Below, one piece after another: positions 53,241-63,230 of a stretch of 64,000 nucleotides of DNA. Numbering within the stretch: the stretch's first letter is position 1; every line of letters starts with the position of its first letter. A program made the position numbers and the translations under genes. Below the pieces are notes generated by a model, which worked only from the letters and a program-made list of their open reading frames with translations, did no database searches and was not told the DNA's origin. The stretch comes from Roseovarius arcticus (GTDB lineage: Bacteria > Pseudomonadota > Alphaproteobacteria > Rhodobacterales > Rhodobacteraceae), in the NCBI RefSeq assembly GCF_006125015.1, contig NZ_SZZN01000001.1, positions 2,790,001 through 2,854,000 on the forward strand, read 5' to 3'.

Positions 53241-54637
53241 ATGCCCAGCGCGTCCGGCAGTGCGGCCAGAAGTGCGCGCGCGCCCATGCCGACGCCGCCC
53301 TTGGGGCGGGCTGGTGCAGCAGCAGGGTTCCAGCCGTAGATATCGAAATGGGCATAACGCACATCCCCGGCAAAGCGGCGCAGGAACAGCGCGGCGGTGA
53401 TTGATCCGGCAAAGCCGCCCGATGGTGCGTTGTCCAGATCGGCGATCCCCGGCTCTATCATGGCCTCGTAGGGGGCGTGAAATGGCATCCGCCAAACGGG
53501 GTCCGACGCAGTCGCCGCTCCGGCCTCAATAGCGGCCACAAGCGCGGCATCATCGGCGTAATATGGTGCAAGGTCCGGGCCGACAGCAACGCGCGCAGCC
53601 CCCGTTAGCGTCGCCATAGAAATCATCAGATCGGGCGTCCCCTCAGCCCCGAGTGCCAGCGCATCAGCCAGCACAAGGCGCCCCTCGGCATCGGTATTGT
53701 TGATCTCTATCGTTTTACCATTTCGCGCGGTCAGGATGTCGCCGGGCCGCATCGCATTAGCACTGACGGAGTTTTCAACCGCCGGGATCAGCACGCGCAA
53801 ACGCACCGGCAGATTTAGCGCCATAATCATATGCGCAAGGCCCAGCACGGTCGCGGCGCCCCCCATGTCCTTTTTCATAAGGCCCATGCTGGAGCCAGGT
53901 TTGAGGTTCAGCCCCCCGGTGTCAAAACACACGCCCTTGCCGACAAGCGTGACCTGCGGACCACTGCCGCCCCACGCCATGTCGATCAATCGCGGCGCCC
54001 GATCCGAGGCGCGTCCGACCGCATGGATCAGCGGCAGGTTCGCCTCCAAAAGGTCCTTGCCGAGGGTCACGTTCATTTCCGCGCCATGTTTCGCAGCCAG
54101 ATCGGCACAGGCCGTCTCAAGCGCGTCTGGCCCCATGTCATTGGCAGGCGTGTTGATCAGATCACGGGTCAGCGCCTCGCCGGCTGCAATCACCTCTAGC
54201 CGGTTGGCATCTAGGCCGTCCGGCGCGACCAGTCTCGCCTTGGCGCCGCTGGCCTCGTGATAGCGGTTGAAGGCATAACCTGAAAGCAACCATCCCAGTG
54301 CCTCCTCCTCCTGCCGGGCGGCATCAAGACCTGTCAGGCGATATCCCCCCTCAGGCAGCGCGGCGGCGACGGTGGCCAGATGAAACCGCCCGCGCGTGCG
54401 CGCCGCAGCGGTGCCGTACCCGGCCAGCGCCATGACAGGCGCGCCATCATCGCCAGGCACCAGCAGGCTAGCCCCCAGCGCCGCCTTGAACCTGTTTGAT
54501 GCGATCCAGCGGCGGGTCTGTTCAGACTGGCCCACGCACCATGCCTCTAGCGCGTCCGCCTCAATCACATGAAGCGGGATAGCATCGGCGGCATCATCGG
54601 CAAATACGAGGCAGGTGGAAGAATGTTCAGACGTCAT
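53237..54637 (-). CDS. leucyl aminopeptidase family protein (M17)
   Basis: 466 residues of the M17 dinuclear zinc aminopeptidase family. Active-site motifs: GKGVCFDTGGLNLKPGSSMG, KDMGGAATVLGLA and NTDAEGRLVLADALA. Its N-terminal 150 residues are the usual less conserved domain. It cuts N-terminal residues of peptides. AAAGG precedes the ATG at 54637; the frame is open to 54703. It is coupled by ATGA to the NlpC/P60 gene, giving a possible cell-wall peptide recycling pair. Confidence 0.93.
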   Translation of the reverse strand: MTSEHSSTCLVFADDAADAIPLHVIEADALEAWCVGQSEQTRRWIASNRFKAALGASLLVPGDDGAPVMALAGYGTAAARTRGRFHLATVAAALPEGGYRLTGLDAARQEEEALGWLLSGYAFNRYHEASGAKARLVAPDGLDANRLEVIAAGEALTRDLINTPANDMGPDALETACADLAAKHGAEMNVTLGKDLLEANLPLIHAVGRASDRAPRLIDMAWGGSGPQVTLVGKGVCFDTGGLNLKPGSSMGLMKKDMGGAATVLGLAHMIMALNLPVRLRVLIPAVENSVSANAMRPGDILTARNGKTIEINNTDAEGRLVLADALALGAEGTPDLMISMATLTGAARVAVGPDLAPYYADDAALVAAIEAGAATASDPVWRMPFHAPYEAMIEPGIADLDNAPSGGFAGSITAALFLRRFAGDVRYAHFDIYGWNPAAAPARPKGGVGMGARALLAALPDALGI

Positions 54638-54724
54638 AGGGTCGCGACCTTTCTGGATCGGGCAGGCGCGGCGGGCGCACCGCGTTTGCGCCAGCCTAGC
54701 CACCCTACCGTCGCCCGCAAGGGA

Positions 54725-55090
54725 TCAAATCGACAGATCCTGCATCTCCCACACTTCGCTAAGGCTGGAATCGCCAATCCGCAAAAGGCGCGAAAGCGTC
54801 GCGGCCACGGCCACCATATCTTGGCTATCGACACAAACTGTCACGTCGGCGGCGACGCGTGCCAGCAATTGCATTCCTATCTGATCGGCAATCGCAACCA
54901 GACTGCGCGCGGATTTGCGCATGTCGGCCAGCCGCCCCTCACGGTGGCACCGCTCCGTGTGCGACAGGCGCAGGGCCAACTCCTCCAGCGCGCGGCATAC
55001 AACGTCCTCGGCGCTAGCCTCGCCCAACTGCGCGAATAACTCCTCTAGGCGTCCTGCATTCAGCCGAACCGCCTCCTTTTGTTTTAACAT
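54725..55090 (-). CDS. conserved-looking helical protein of unknown function
   Basis: 121 residues from the ATG at 55090 (an ATG at 55105 is also open). Mostly alpha-helical: LKQKEAVRLNAGRLEELFAQLG, then AEDVVCRALEELALRLSHTERC and ADMRKSARSLVAIADQIGM. The spacing of helices and the central HTERCHREGRLADMRKSARSL are reminiscent of a phosphotransfer helical bundle, but no kinase or receiver is nearby and no family is recognised. It lies 87 bases upstream of the aminopeptidase gene on the same strand. Confidence 0.6.
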   Translation of the reverse strand: MLKQKEAVRLNAGRLEELFAQLGEASAEDVVCRALEELALRLSHTERCHREGRLADMRKSARSLVAIADQIGMQLLARVAADVTVCVDSQDMVAVAATLSRLLRIGDSSLSEVWEMQDLSI

Positions 55091-55298
55091 TGTCACTTGT
55101 TCCACGGCTCACCCCGAATTCACTATACTTCAGTTCGGACCGCCCCACAGCGCATCCGTCCTCGCGAACTTGCCAGCCCAACCTTCCCAAAAGGTTTCGC
55201 CGAGTCTCAAAAGGGCTGTCCTCACGCAATTTCTATGTCGAATTAGCCGCGAATACCGTCTATTCGTCATTCGACTCTCCTGTCGTAAAGGCCACACA

Positions 55299-55949
55299 AT
55301 GCAGCACGCGCGCCCCCTGCCCCCCTACCTGATCCAACGTTATCACGGCTGGAAGGCGACATCGTACACCGAGAATGAGAGCTGGTATCGCACGCTGGCC
55401 CAAGAGGGACAGCATCCACGTGCCATGCTGATTTCCTGCTGCGACAGCCGGGTACATGTCACGTCGATATTTGGCGCGGATCAGGGCGAATTTTTCATCC
55501 ACCGCAATATCGCCAACCTCGTGCCGCCCTACACCGCGGATGGCGGCCAGCACGGCACATCAGCGGCGCTGGAATACGCTGTCTGCGAGTTACGCGTGGC
55601 GCATGTGATCATCATGGGCCATTCCAGCTGCGGCGGCATCAAAGGCTGCGACGAAATGTGCTCGGGCCGCTCACCGGGGATGGACGAGCCCAACAGCTTT
55701 GTCGGGCGCTGGATGGATATTTTGCGTCCCGGCCATGCCCGCGTCGCCCATATCGAACACGACGAGGCCCGTACGCGCGCACTGGAAAAAGAGGCCGTGC
55801 TAGTATCGCTAGAGAACCTGAGCAGCTTTCCTTTTGTCACGGCGGCGATGGAGAAGGGCACGCTGACGCTGCATGGTGTCTGGCTGGATATTGGTGAGGG
55901 CCGGGTCGAGCAATATAGCGCAGCAACCAAGCAATTCGCCCCGATCTGA
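55299..55949 (+). CDS. beta-class carbonic anhydrase
   Basis: 216 residues; interconverts CO2 and bicarbonate. Zinc ligands are in SCCDSRVHVTSIF (Cys and Asp-Arg pair near 44-48) and GHSSCGGIKGC (His and Cys near 105-108), the Cys2His pattern of the beta class. The frame is open to 54915, but the ATG at 55299 gives the usual length and N-terminus (PPYLIQRYHGWKA). It stands alone, divergent from the unknown helical gene. Confidence 0.95.
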   Translation: MQHARPLPPYLIQRYHGWKATSYTENESWYRTLAQEGQHPRAMLISCCDSRVHVTSIFGADQGEFFIHRNIANLVPPYTADGGQHGTSAALEYAVCELRVAHVIIMGHSSCGGIKGCDEMCSGRSPGMDEPNSFVGRWMDILRPGHARVAHIEHDEARTRALEKEAVLVSLENLSSFPFVTAAMEKGTLTLHGVWLDIGEGRVEQYSAATKQFAPI

Positions 55950-56053
55950 ACGCCTCCTCCAACAGGATATCGGAATTCGGAACCGCAGCAGATGACGATA
56001 CGATCGCGAGCCTAAACTTATACTCCATAACCTTTGATGCAGTGCGGCTTTGC

Positions 56054-57151
56054 TTAGGCGCGGCGCCAAAGCGACAGCACGTCGCCGCCGACTGGGCGCA
56101 CTTCGTCCAAGGCAAAGCGCGGCGCTGCCCTTAGCATATCGATGCCAAGCGCGCCGATGCCCGATGTTGCATCCCCACCCAGCGCCAACCCGGCGGTAAA
56201 AACTGCCAGCTGGTCGACCAATCTCGCGCGCAGAAGTGAGGCAGCCAGCGCACCCCCTCCCTCGCAAAAAATGCGCGTCAGGCCGGCTTTGCCCAGCGCT
56301 TGCAGTGCAGCGGCCATGTCCAGCCCGCCTGCATCCTCAGGGCAATTGATCGTCCGCGCCCCAAGCTCCTGCCATGTCTTGATGGTCGCCTCTTCGGCGG
56401 TCGGGCCATGGATCAGCCAAAGGGGGACCTCGGCGGCGCTCGTCGCGAGGCGCGAGGCTAGCGGCACATCCAGTCCGCGCGAGACGACCACACGAACCGG
56501 CTGGTTGACCGCCCCCATCCCGCGCACGTCTAACATTGGATCGTCTGCGCGCGCGGTGCCTGCGCCGATCATCACCGCATCATGGCGCGCGCGCATCGCA
56601 TGGACGGCGCGCCGTGCATCAGGGCCGGTGATCCAGCGCGACTGGCCGCTGGCCGTTGCAATCCGCCCGTCAAACGACGTGGCGAGCTTTAGCAGTAGCT
56701 CCGGACGGCCCTGGGTGATGCGGCTGAAAAAGCCAGCCAGATCGCGCGCGCCCTCGGCCTGCATCACGCCCGTCTGCACGTCGATGCCTGCCGCCTGCAA
56801 AATCGCGACACCCCGCCCGGCCACGCGGGTATCGGGGTCACCGCAGGCAATAACGACGCGGGCAATCTGCGCCTCCACCAAAGCGGTGGCGCAGGGCGGT
56901 GTTTGGCCGTGATGCGCACAAGGCTCCAGCGTGACGTACGCGGTGGCGCCGCGCGCCGCTGCGCCTGCTTGCGCAAGCGCCTGCGCCTCGGCGTGTGGCC
57001 GCCCGCCCGGCTGTGTCCAGCCACGCCCGACGACCCGATCACCCGCGACAATGACGCAGCCGACCGCCGGATTGGGCCATGTGTTGCCCTGCCCCCGGCG
57101 GCCCAGAACCAATGCTGCGCGCATGTGGCGCGTATCGGTGGCCTCTGTCAC
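56054..57151 (-). CDS. ribD: bifunctional riboflavin biosynthesis protein RibD
   Basis: 365 residues: N-terminal deaminase domain with zinc ligands in [14 protein letters not shown] and [12 protein letters not shown], then a reductase domain (about 150-360) with [16 protein letters not shown] and [12 protein letters not shown]. It makes 5-amino-6-ribitylaminouracil phosphate from the GTP cyclohydrolase product. The start ATG overlaps the TGA of nrdR by four bases (ATGA). nrdR-ribD is a common alphaproteobacterial pair at the head of riboflavin genes. Confidence 0.95.
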   Translation of the reverse strand: MTEATDTRHMRAALVLGRRGQGNTWPNPAVGCVIVAGDRVVGRGWTQPGGRPHAEAQALAQAGAAARGATAYVTLEPCAHHGQTPPCATALVEAQIARVVIACGDPDTRVAGRGVAILQAAGIDVQTGVMQAEGARDLAGFFSRITQGRPELLLKLATSFDGRIATASGQSRWITGPDARRAVHAMRARHDAVMIGAGTARADDPMLDVRGMGAVNQPVRVVVSRGLDVPLASRLATSAAEVPLWLIHGPTAEEATIKTWQELGARTINCPEDAGGLDMAAALQALGKAGLTRIFCEGGGALAASLLRARLVDQLAVFTAGLALGGDATSGIGALGIDMLRAAPRFALDEVRPVGGDVLSLWRRA

Positions 57152-57630
57152 GTTTCGGGCTTCTCGGCTCCGGTCATGGTCTCGGGCCGCAGTTCGCTGA
57201 CAAACTTGTCAAAATCGTCCGCCGCCTGAAAGTTCTTGTAAACACTAGCGAAACGCACATATGCGACCGTGTCGATACGCGCGAGGCTTTCCATCACAAT
57301 TTCGCCTACAGTCTTTGAGGGGATGTCGGTGTCGCCCATGCTCTCCAACCTGCGCACGATGCCCGAGATCATTTGCTCAATGCGTTCCGGCTCAACCGGG
57401 CGTTTCTGCAAGGCGATACGGATCGACCGTTCCAGCTTGTCCCGGTCAAAATCCTCGCGGCGCCCATTGGTTTTGACCACAACCAGATCACGCAGTTGAA
57501 CGCGCTCATAAGTGGTAAAGCGGCCACCGCAGCCCGGACAGAACCGGCGCCGCCGGATCGACACGTGCTCCTCGGCGGGGCGTGAATCTTTGACCTGAGT
57601 TTCTATATTTCCGCAAAACGGGCAGCGCAT
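57148..57630 (-). CDS. nrdR: transcriptional repressor NrdR
   Basis: 160 residues: N-terminal zinc ribbon (RCPFCGN and [15 protein letters not shown]) and ATP-cone domain ([20 protein letters not shown]). It represses ribonucleotide reductase genes when dATP is high. The ATG at 57630 begins exactly at the zinc ribbon and is preferred over the GTG-initiated frame from 57696. A DnaA box lies about 53 bases upstream. It overlaps ribD by four bases. Confidence 0.95.
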   Translation of the reverse strand: MRCPFCGNIETQVKDSRPAEEHVSIRRRRFCPGCGGRFTTYERVQLRDLVVVKTNGRREDFDRDKLERSIRIALQKRPVEPERIEQMISGIVRRLESMGDTDIPSKTVGEIVMESLARIDTVAYVRFASVYKNFQAADDFDKFVSELRPETMTGAEKPET

Positions 57631-57682
57631 TGGCGTGTCCCTTTCTCTGTCTCTGCCTCTTGGGATTGGGTCTGACGCCCAC

Positions 57683-57691
57683 TTATCCACA
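57683..57691. promoter_or_regulatory. perfect DnaA box upstream of nrdR
   Basis: TTATCCACA, identical to the consensus DnaA 9-mer, on the plus strand in the nrdR upstream region. A single box this size is expected by chance about once in every other window of this length, so significance rests on its position. Confidence 0.45.
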
Positions 57692-57816
57692 GGCACTATA
57701 GGTCAGCCGCAAGGTTTTGGGTAGAGGCGAAATCACGACCCCACATACAGACGACGGACCTTTTTGCACCAGGCACGCGTTGGCCTTTAGAATTACTAAA
57801 AAATGGAGTTTAAGAC

Positions 57817-58491
57817 ATGCAGAGCAAGGTATTGTTTATCACGGGCGCATCATCGGGCATTGGCGCACAGACTGCACGGGACGCGGCGCAGGCCGGTTGG
57901 AAAGTGGCCCTATTCGCCCGCAGCGAGGATAAACTGGTCGCCCTTGCAGAAGAGATTGGAAGCAACGCGTTCGCCGTGCCTGGGGACGTCACGGATTTAG
58001 CCGCACTTCAGGAAGCGATTGCCAAGACGGTGCAACAGTTCGGTTCGGTTGATGCTGTTTTCGCTAATGCTGGTACGGGATTGGACACGCCCGGTATCGA
58101 GAACGGCGACCCTGACGAATGGCGCAAACTGGTAGACATCAACATCATGGGCGTTTTGCTGACGATCAAAGCGGCCTATGCGGAGCTAAAGAAAGCCAAG
58201 GGCCACCTTGTTTTGACCGGATCGGTTGCAGGACGCGTGCACATTCCTGCTTCGATTTATGGCGCCTCGAAATGGTTTGTCCACGGCCTTGCAGGAAATA
58301 TGACGCCGGATATGCGCGAATGGGGAGGGCGCTGCACCGTCATCGCGCCGGGCATGGTCGATACTCCATTCTTTGAAGAAGCAAAGCCTGACAAGCTGAA
58401 GCCCGAAAACATCGCGAACGCAGTGGTCTATGCTTTGGACCAGCCTCAGCATGCGAATGTGCAGGAAATAGTGATTATGCCGACTGGCTGA
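57817..58491 (+). CDS. short-chain dehydrogenase/reductase
   Basis: 224 residues of the classical SDR family: ITGASSGIGAQTARDA for the cofactor, FANAGTG, and catalytic Tyr-Lys in YGASKWFVHGLAG with Ser in LTGSVAG; the PGMVDTPFF loop follows. Substrate unknown. GGAG precedes the ATG by 9 bases. Codon use is less GC-rich than in its neighbours, and it sits with a small secreted ORF in the AT-richer gap between nrdR and rpoD, which may mark recent gain. Confidence 0.9.
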   Translation: MQSKVLFITGASSGIGAQTARDAAQAGWKVALFARSEDKLVALAEEIGSNAFAVPGDVTDLAALQEAIAKTVQQFGSVDAVFANAGTGLDTPGIENGDPDEWRKLVDINIMGVLLTIKAAYAELKKAKGHLVLTGSVAGRVHIPASIYGASKWFVHGLAGNMTPDMREWGGRCTVIAPGMVDTPFFEEAKPDKLKPENIANAVVYALDQPQHANVQEIVIMPTG

Positions 58492-58689
58492 ACTACCGCA
58501 TAAATAAGGCTGGCGGGCTGTTATGCGCGCCAGTCAACTCCGATGTTCTAGCTGCTACTACGCCAGCGCGTTTTTAGGCAGGAAGGATAAGGATGCAAGT
58601 GAATCAGGAGTTTCGCCGATGTAATTCACCACGTCGATTTAGTGGAGACACAAGCTACTCTAGCTCTCAATGCGGAAATTTCAGTACTC

Positions 58690-58938
58690 TTATATCGAAA
58701 CGACGCAAACTGAGGTCGGCAGATCATCATCAGCCATGAAAAATGGCAAGTGCCACCCGTTGTCAGTAACCACAGGCTCTTGCCGCAGTTCGCGGAGTGT
58801 CTGCTGGCAATCGTCTAGTTCGTCCTGAGACACGCGGATCTCAAACGTATTCGCAGCGGTCCGATCTAATGCATCAAACGCTGTAGCAAGACCCGCGACC
58901 GGGACGCATAAGGCAGTGATGACGATAAGGCGTTTCAT
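58690..58938 (-). CDS. small secreted protein, unknown function
   Basis: 82 residues with a signal peptide (LIVITALCVPVAGLATAF, cleavage near 21) and about 60 mature residues with two Cys (DDCQQTL and SVCVVSI) that could pair in the periplasm. No family recognised. AAGGA lies 7 bases ahead of the ATG. Base composition is similar to the AT-richer SDR gene beside it. Confidence 0.65.
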   Translation of the reverse strand: MKRLIVITALCVPVAGLATAFDALDRTAANTFEIRVSQDELDDCQQTLRELRQEPVVTDNGWHLPFFMADDDLPTSVCVVSI

Positions 58939-59001
58939 AACGTTTTCCTTCCAGCTGAAAGGACAACGTACTAGCGCAGGAAAAGTTCAACAAAAGTGAA
59001 G

Positions 59002-59035
59002 AGTGACGCGAAAAATATCTAAGTTTCGCGTCACT
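59002..59035 (-). terminator. hairpin after rpoD
   Basis: AGTGACGCGAAA (59002-59013) pairs perfectly with TTTCGCGTCACT (59024-59035) around a 10-base loop. It starts 19 bases after the rpoD stop; on the minus strand CTTTTG follows shortly after, so it can terminate rpoD transcripts. Confidence 0.75.
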
Positions 59036-59053
59036 TCTTCGATCTATGTCCCT

Positions 59054-61036
59054 TTATTGATCAAGGAACGAACGCAGCTTGCGCGAGCGGCTGGGATGCT
59101 TGAGCTTGCGCAGGGCTTTCGCCTCGATCTGGCGGATACGCTCGCGCGTGACCGAAAACTGCTGGCCCACCTCCTCCAGTGTGTGATCGGTATTCATGCC
59201 GATGCCAAACCGCATCCGCAGTACCCGTTCCTCGCGCGGGGTGAGCGACGAAAGAACACGCGTCGTCGTCTCCTTGAGATTGTCTTGGATGGCCGAATCC
59301 AGCGGCAGGACGGCGTTTTTGTCCTCGATGAAGTCGCCCAGCTGGCTGTCTTCCTCGTCGCCAATTGGCGTCTCAAGGCTGATAGGCTCCTTGGCGATTT
59401 TCATCACCTTGCGGACCTTCTCCAGCGGCATCTGTAGCTTTTCAGCCAGCTCTTCTGGCGTCGGCTCGCGGCCGATCTCGTGCAGCATCTGGCGGCCGGT
59501 GCGTACCAGTTTGTTGATCGTCTCAATCATATGCACTGGGATACGGATAGTGCGGGCCTGATCGGCGATGCTGCGAGTGATCGCCTGACGGATCCACCAC
59601 GTCGCATAGGTGCTGAATTTATAACCCCGACGATACTCGAACTTATCGACGGCTTTCATCAGGCCGATGTTGCCCTCTTGGATCAAGTCCAGGAACTGCA
59701 GGCCGCGATTAGTGTATTTCTTGGCGATGGAAATCACGAGACGCAGGTTCGCCTCGACCATTTCCTTCTTGGCAAGGCGTGCTTCCTGCTCGCCTTTTTG
59801 AACCTGACCAACGATGCGGCGGAATTCGCTGATATCAAGACCAACATATTGGCCGACTTGCGCCATATCGGCGCGCAGCTCAGTCACTTTGTCGTTTGAA
59901 CGTTCGATCAGCATTTGCCAGCCGCGCCCAGACTTCTGCGCCATATCGTCCAGCCAAGTCGGGTCCAACTCGCGACCGCGATATTCATCAATAAATTCAC
60001 GGCGGTTAATACGCGCTTGATCGGCCAGCTTTACCATGGCGCCGTCGATCATCATGATGCGCTGGTTGATGCCATAAAGCTGATCGATCAGCGCTTCGAT
60101 CCGGTTGTTGTGCAGGTGCAGCGAATTGACCAGCACGACGATCTCGCTGCGCAGTTTTTGATAGACGTCCTCCTGCTTGGACGAAAACGTGCCGTCCTCG
60201 TTCAAGGTGGCAGAGATGCGGCTGTCCTGCATTTCAGCCAGCTTCAAGTAGTCGTCGGCGATATGGTCCAGAGTTTCCAAGACGGACGGCTTGAGCGCTG
60301 CCTCCATCGCGGCGAGACTCATATTGGCCTGCTCGTCTTCGTCCTCGTCATCATCGTCTGCGGCGGCGATAGGATTGCCGTCGGCGTCCAGCTCTGCGGG
60401 ACCTTCTTTGGTTGCAGATGGCGCGCCGGTTACATTGGCGGCGTCGACGACGCTTTCGCCGTCACCTTCCAGCTGATTGCCGAACGTCGTCTCAAGATCA
60501 ATGACATCGCGCAGCAAAATATCTTCGGTGACCAGTTCGTCACGCCAAATTGTGATCGCTTGAAAGGTCAGCGGGCTTTCGCAAAGACCTGCGATCATCG
60601 TGTTGCGGCCAGCCTCGATCCGCTTTGCGATGGCGATCTCGCCCTCGCGGGACAAAAGCTCGACGCTGCCCATCTCGCGCAGGTACATACGAACCGGATC
60701 GTCGGTGCGATCCAGCTTTTGCTCGTTACCCGAGCCAAGCGTGATCTCGCCCCTGCGCCCCACCTCGGCCACAGCGGTGCCGCGCAGTTCCTCGTCCTCG
60801 GCTTCGTCATTTTCGATGATATTGATGCCCATTTCGGACAGCATCGACATCACATCTTCGATCTGCTCCGAGCTGACCTGATCAGGCGGCAGCACCTTGT
60901 TGAGCTCGTCGTAGGTGATAAAACCCTTCTCGCGCGCCTCGCTGATCATCTTCTTGATCGCGGCTTGGCTCATGTCGAGGGACATGTCAGCGTCCTGATT
61001 GTCCGGCTTTTGGTCGTCGGTATCTTTGGCGGCCAT
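59054..61036 (-). CDS. rpoD: RNA polymerase primary sigma factor RpoD
   Basis: 660-residue sigma-70. Regions 1.1 ([24 protein letters not shown]), 1.2 and acidic insert ([14 protein letters not shown]), 2.4 ([22 protein letters not shown]), 3 and 4.2 ([18 protein letters not shown] [34 protein letters not shown]) are all visible. GGAG precedes the ATG at 61036. Longer open frame upstream is not used. It follows dnaG by about 125 bases, with an inverted repeat in the gap, and a hairpin follows it. Confidence 0.98.
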   Translation of the reverse strand: MAAKDTDDQKPDNQDADMSLDMSQAAIKKMISEAREKGFITYDELNKVLPPDQVSSEQIEDVMSMLSEMGINIIENDEAEDEELRGTAVAEVGRRGEITLGSGNEQKLDRTDDPVRMYLREMGSVELLSREGEIAIAKRIEAGRNTMIAGLCESPLTFQAITIWRDELVTEDILLRDVIDLETTFGNQLEGDGESVVDAANVTGAPSATKEGPAELDADGNPIAAADDDDEDEDEQANMSLAAMEAALKPSVLETLDHIADDYLKLAEMQDSRISATLNEDGTFSSKQEDVYQKLRSEIVVLVNSLHLHNNRIEALIDQLYGINQRIMMIDGAMVKLADQARINRREFIDEYRGRELDPTWLDDMAQKSGRGWQMLIERSNDKVTELRADMAQVGQYVGLDISEFRRIVGQVQKGEQEARLAKKEMVEANLRLVISIAKKYTNRGLQFLDLIQEGNIGLMKAVDKFEYRRGYKFSTYATWWIRQAITRSIADQARTIRIPVHMIETINKLVRTGRQMLHEIGREPTPEELAEKLQMPLEKVRKVMKIAKEPISLETPIGDEEDSQLGDFIEDKNAVLPLDSAIQDNLKETTTRVLSSLTPREERVLRMRFGIGMNTDHTLEEVGQQFSVTRERIRQIEAKALRKLKHPSRSRKLRSFLDQ

Positions 61037-61086
61037 GTAGGTCTCCTCAGTGGCGGGCGTACGCATCGCGCGGCTCGAAGCGATTC

Positions 61087-61115
61087 GCGAATCACCCTGC
61101 GCACAAGTGATTCGC
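61087..61115. promoter_or_regulatory. 9-bp inverted repeat in the rpoD leader
   Basis: GCGAATCAC (61087-61095) pairs perfectly with GTGATTCGC (61107-61115) around 11 bases. A related GATTCGC (61082-61088) overlaps the first arm. It lies 50-80 bases upstream of the rpoD start and could be an operator or an RNA hairpin affecting its translation. Confidence 0.5.
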
Positions 61116-61161
61116 AATCTGTTTACCCTGTTTTAATTACCCAAACCTCACCAAAATCCAA

Positions 61162-63129
61162 TCATCGGCGCGGTTTCGAAAATGTAATGTTATCCAGCCG
61201 CGCCTGAAACTCCTCACGTTCGCCGCGATTGAGCTTTGCGCCATTATCTGCCAGATCGTATTCAGCGCGATCTTCATACTCGCTACGAACAGCGCGGTTT
61301 CGCGCCTCCGCAGCCTGCCCAAGACGCCAAGTCACCGCCTCGTCGGCGACACCAACCATATCCTCCTTGGCGTCCACGATCTCCGCCTGAAGGCCGCGTG
61401 TTGCGGCAATCTTGGCCAATTCTTCGGCCACCGTCATCTGCGCTAGACCGGCATTTCCGGGATTACGAACTGGCGGTGTAAGTGCGACATGGGGCAGTGA
61501 CAGTAGCTTTTCAAGGGCATCATTGCCCAGCGCCGCAGCAATCGCACTCGCCAATGGCCCGGTGCCCTTACTTCCGTGATCTACGATCAAGTCGCGCAAT
61601 TGCGCGTGCAACGGATCAAAACAGTCCAGCCGTTCCAGAGCTGCCTCAAATTCGTCCAAAATCGCTGGCGTCGATATGAATGCAGCCAGTATGACCGTCT
61701 CGCGCATATGGTCGTGCTGCCGCGGATCGGACCGGGCAAGCGGCGAGGATTTCGTGCTTGCGCGCGCCGCGAGGTCAGGCTTGGACCAGCGGCCCTCGCG
61801 TTTCTGCCCGCCTTGCTGGCCGCCAGATTGGCGCGGCGCAGCGCGGTTTGAAAACAGCTGCCAGCGCAGATCCTTGATCGCCTGCCCGTAGTGGCCGCGC
61901 ACCGACGGATCGCGGATCAGGCTGATAGCAGTGCGCAGTGATTTATCCAGCGCCGCGCGTCGCTCGGGGCTGTCAAAATCGCGCCCTTCGGTTTCGCGTT
62001 GCCATAGCAGGCTCACCATTGGCTGCGCAGCCTCTAGCAGGGCCCGAACTGCGCCGACGCCCTGCGCGCGCAAAATATCATCGGGGTCCTGCCCCTCTGG
62101 CATCAGCGCGAAACGCAGGCTTTTGCCGGCCTCCAGCAAAGGCAAGGCCAAGTCGATCACGCGCCGCGCCGCCGCCAGTCCTGCACGATCGCCGTCCAGC
62201 GCCATGATCGGCTCGTCCGCTGCGCGCCACATCAGGGCCAACTGCGCTTCGGTTACGGCGGTTCCCAGCGGCGCGACTGCCGCGCCGAAACCGGCCTGCG
62301 CCAGCGCGATCACGTCCATATAGCCCTCGGCCACGATCAGTGGCTGCCCCTTGCCGGCCGCCTCGCGCGCGGGTGCGTAATTATAGAGTGTGCGGGATTT
62401 ATCGAACAATTCGGTCTCGGGCGAGTTGAGGTATTTGGCATTGTCGTTCGGGTCCATCGCCCGCCCGCCAAAGGCGATCACTTGGCCGCGCGCATCATGG
62501 ATCGGAAACATAATCCTGCCCCGAAAGACGTCGTATGGCGTGCCGCCCTTTTGCGAGGGGCGGGCCAGACCGCAGCCCATGATCAGGTCCGCGTCAACAC
62601 TCTTACCGGTCAGATGATCCCATAGGCCCTGCCACGCCTGCGGGGCAAAGCCGACGCCGAAACGTTCCTGCGTCGCTTCATCGAGGCCGCGACGCTCAAG
62701 ATAGGCACGTGCTTCTGCCCCGGCGGCGGTCTTCAACATCAGGCGGAAATGTTGCTGCGCCTGCTCCATGACGCCCGATAGCTGCGTGCGGCGGTCGGCT
62801 TTTACTTGCGCTTGAGGGTCGCGTTCTGGAATCTGCATTCCGGCCTCACCAGCCAGAATGCGGATCGCTTCCATAAACTCTACATTCTCGGTCTCGCGGA
62901 CAAAGCTGATGGCGTCGCCTTTGGCGTGGCAGCCAAAGCAATAATAGAATCCTTTGCGATCATCGACGTGAAAGCTGGCAGATTTTTCCTGATGAAAGGG
63001 GCATGGCGCCCACATGTCGCCCTTGCCCTGATTGGACTTGCGCGTGTCCCACATGACCTTGCGGCCGACCACTTGGGACAGCGACGTGCGCGTGCGCAGT
63101 TCATCTAAGAAACCGGGAGGTAAAGACAT
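61162..63129 (-). CDS. dnaG: DNA primase DnaG
   Basis: 655 residues. CHC2 zinc finger (CPFHQEKSASFHVDDRKGFY and CFGCHAKGD), primase core with RGRIMFPIHDARGQVIAFGGR, Toprim (IVAEGYMDVIALAQAGF, MALDGDRAG) and a helicase-binding C-terminal region. Makes RNA primers at replication forks. The ATG at 63129 gives MSLPPGFLDELRTRT; a second ATG six codons upstream (63147) is possible, and no clear ribosome-binding site decides. Directly ahead of rpoD, as in the macromolecular-synthesis operon of other bacteria. Confidence 0.96.
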   Translation of the reverse strand: MSLPPGFLDELRTRTSLSQVVGRKVMWDTRKSNQGKGDMWAPCPFHQEKSASFHVDDRKGFYYCFGCHAKGDAISFVRETENVEFMEAIRILAGEAGMQIPERDPQAQVKADRRTQLSGVMEQAQQHFRLMLKTAAGAEARAYLERRGLDEATQERFGVGFAPQAWQGLWDHLTGKSVDADLIMGCGLARPSQKGGTPYDVFRGRIMFPIHDARGQVIAFGGRAMDPNDNAKYLNSPETELFDKSRTLYNYAPAREAAGKGQPLIVAEGYMDVIALAQAGFGAAVAPLGTAVTEAQLALMWRAADEPIMALDGDRAGLAAARRVIDLALPLLEAGKSLRFALMPEGQDPDDILRAQGVGAVRALLEAAQPMVSLLWQRETEGRDFDSPERRAALDKSLRTAISLIRDPSVRGHYGQAIKDLRWQLFSNRAAPRQSGGQQGGQKREGRWSKPDLAARASTKSSPLARSDPRQHDHMRETVILAAFISTPAILDEFEAALERLDCFDPLHAQLRDLIVDHGSKGTGPLASAIAAALGNDALEKLLSLPHVALTPPVRNPGNAGLAQMTVAEELAKIAATRGLQAEIVDAKEDMVGVADEAVTWRLGQAAEARNRAVRSEYEDRAEYDLADNGAKLNRGEREEFQARLDNITFSKPRR

Positions 63130-63230
63130 GGGTGCAATATGGGCCAATGCGCGCCAAGCGCCAAGGTGTTCCGCTCACGATTATAAAGAGAGTGCGAAAT
63201 TGGGTGCCGCAGGCCAGTCTCAAAGGCGAC

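Noticed and set aside
57631..57696. Longer GTG-initiated NrdR
   Set aside because: NrdR proteins begin at the zinc ribbon (MRCPFC), and the upstream codons encode no conserved sequence.
59915..61207. 430-codon open frame antisense to rpoD
   Set aside because: Shadow of rpoD; no recognisable product.
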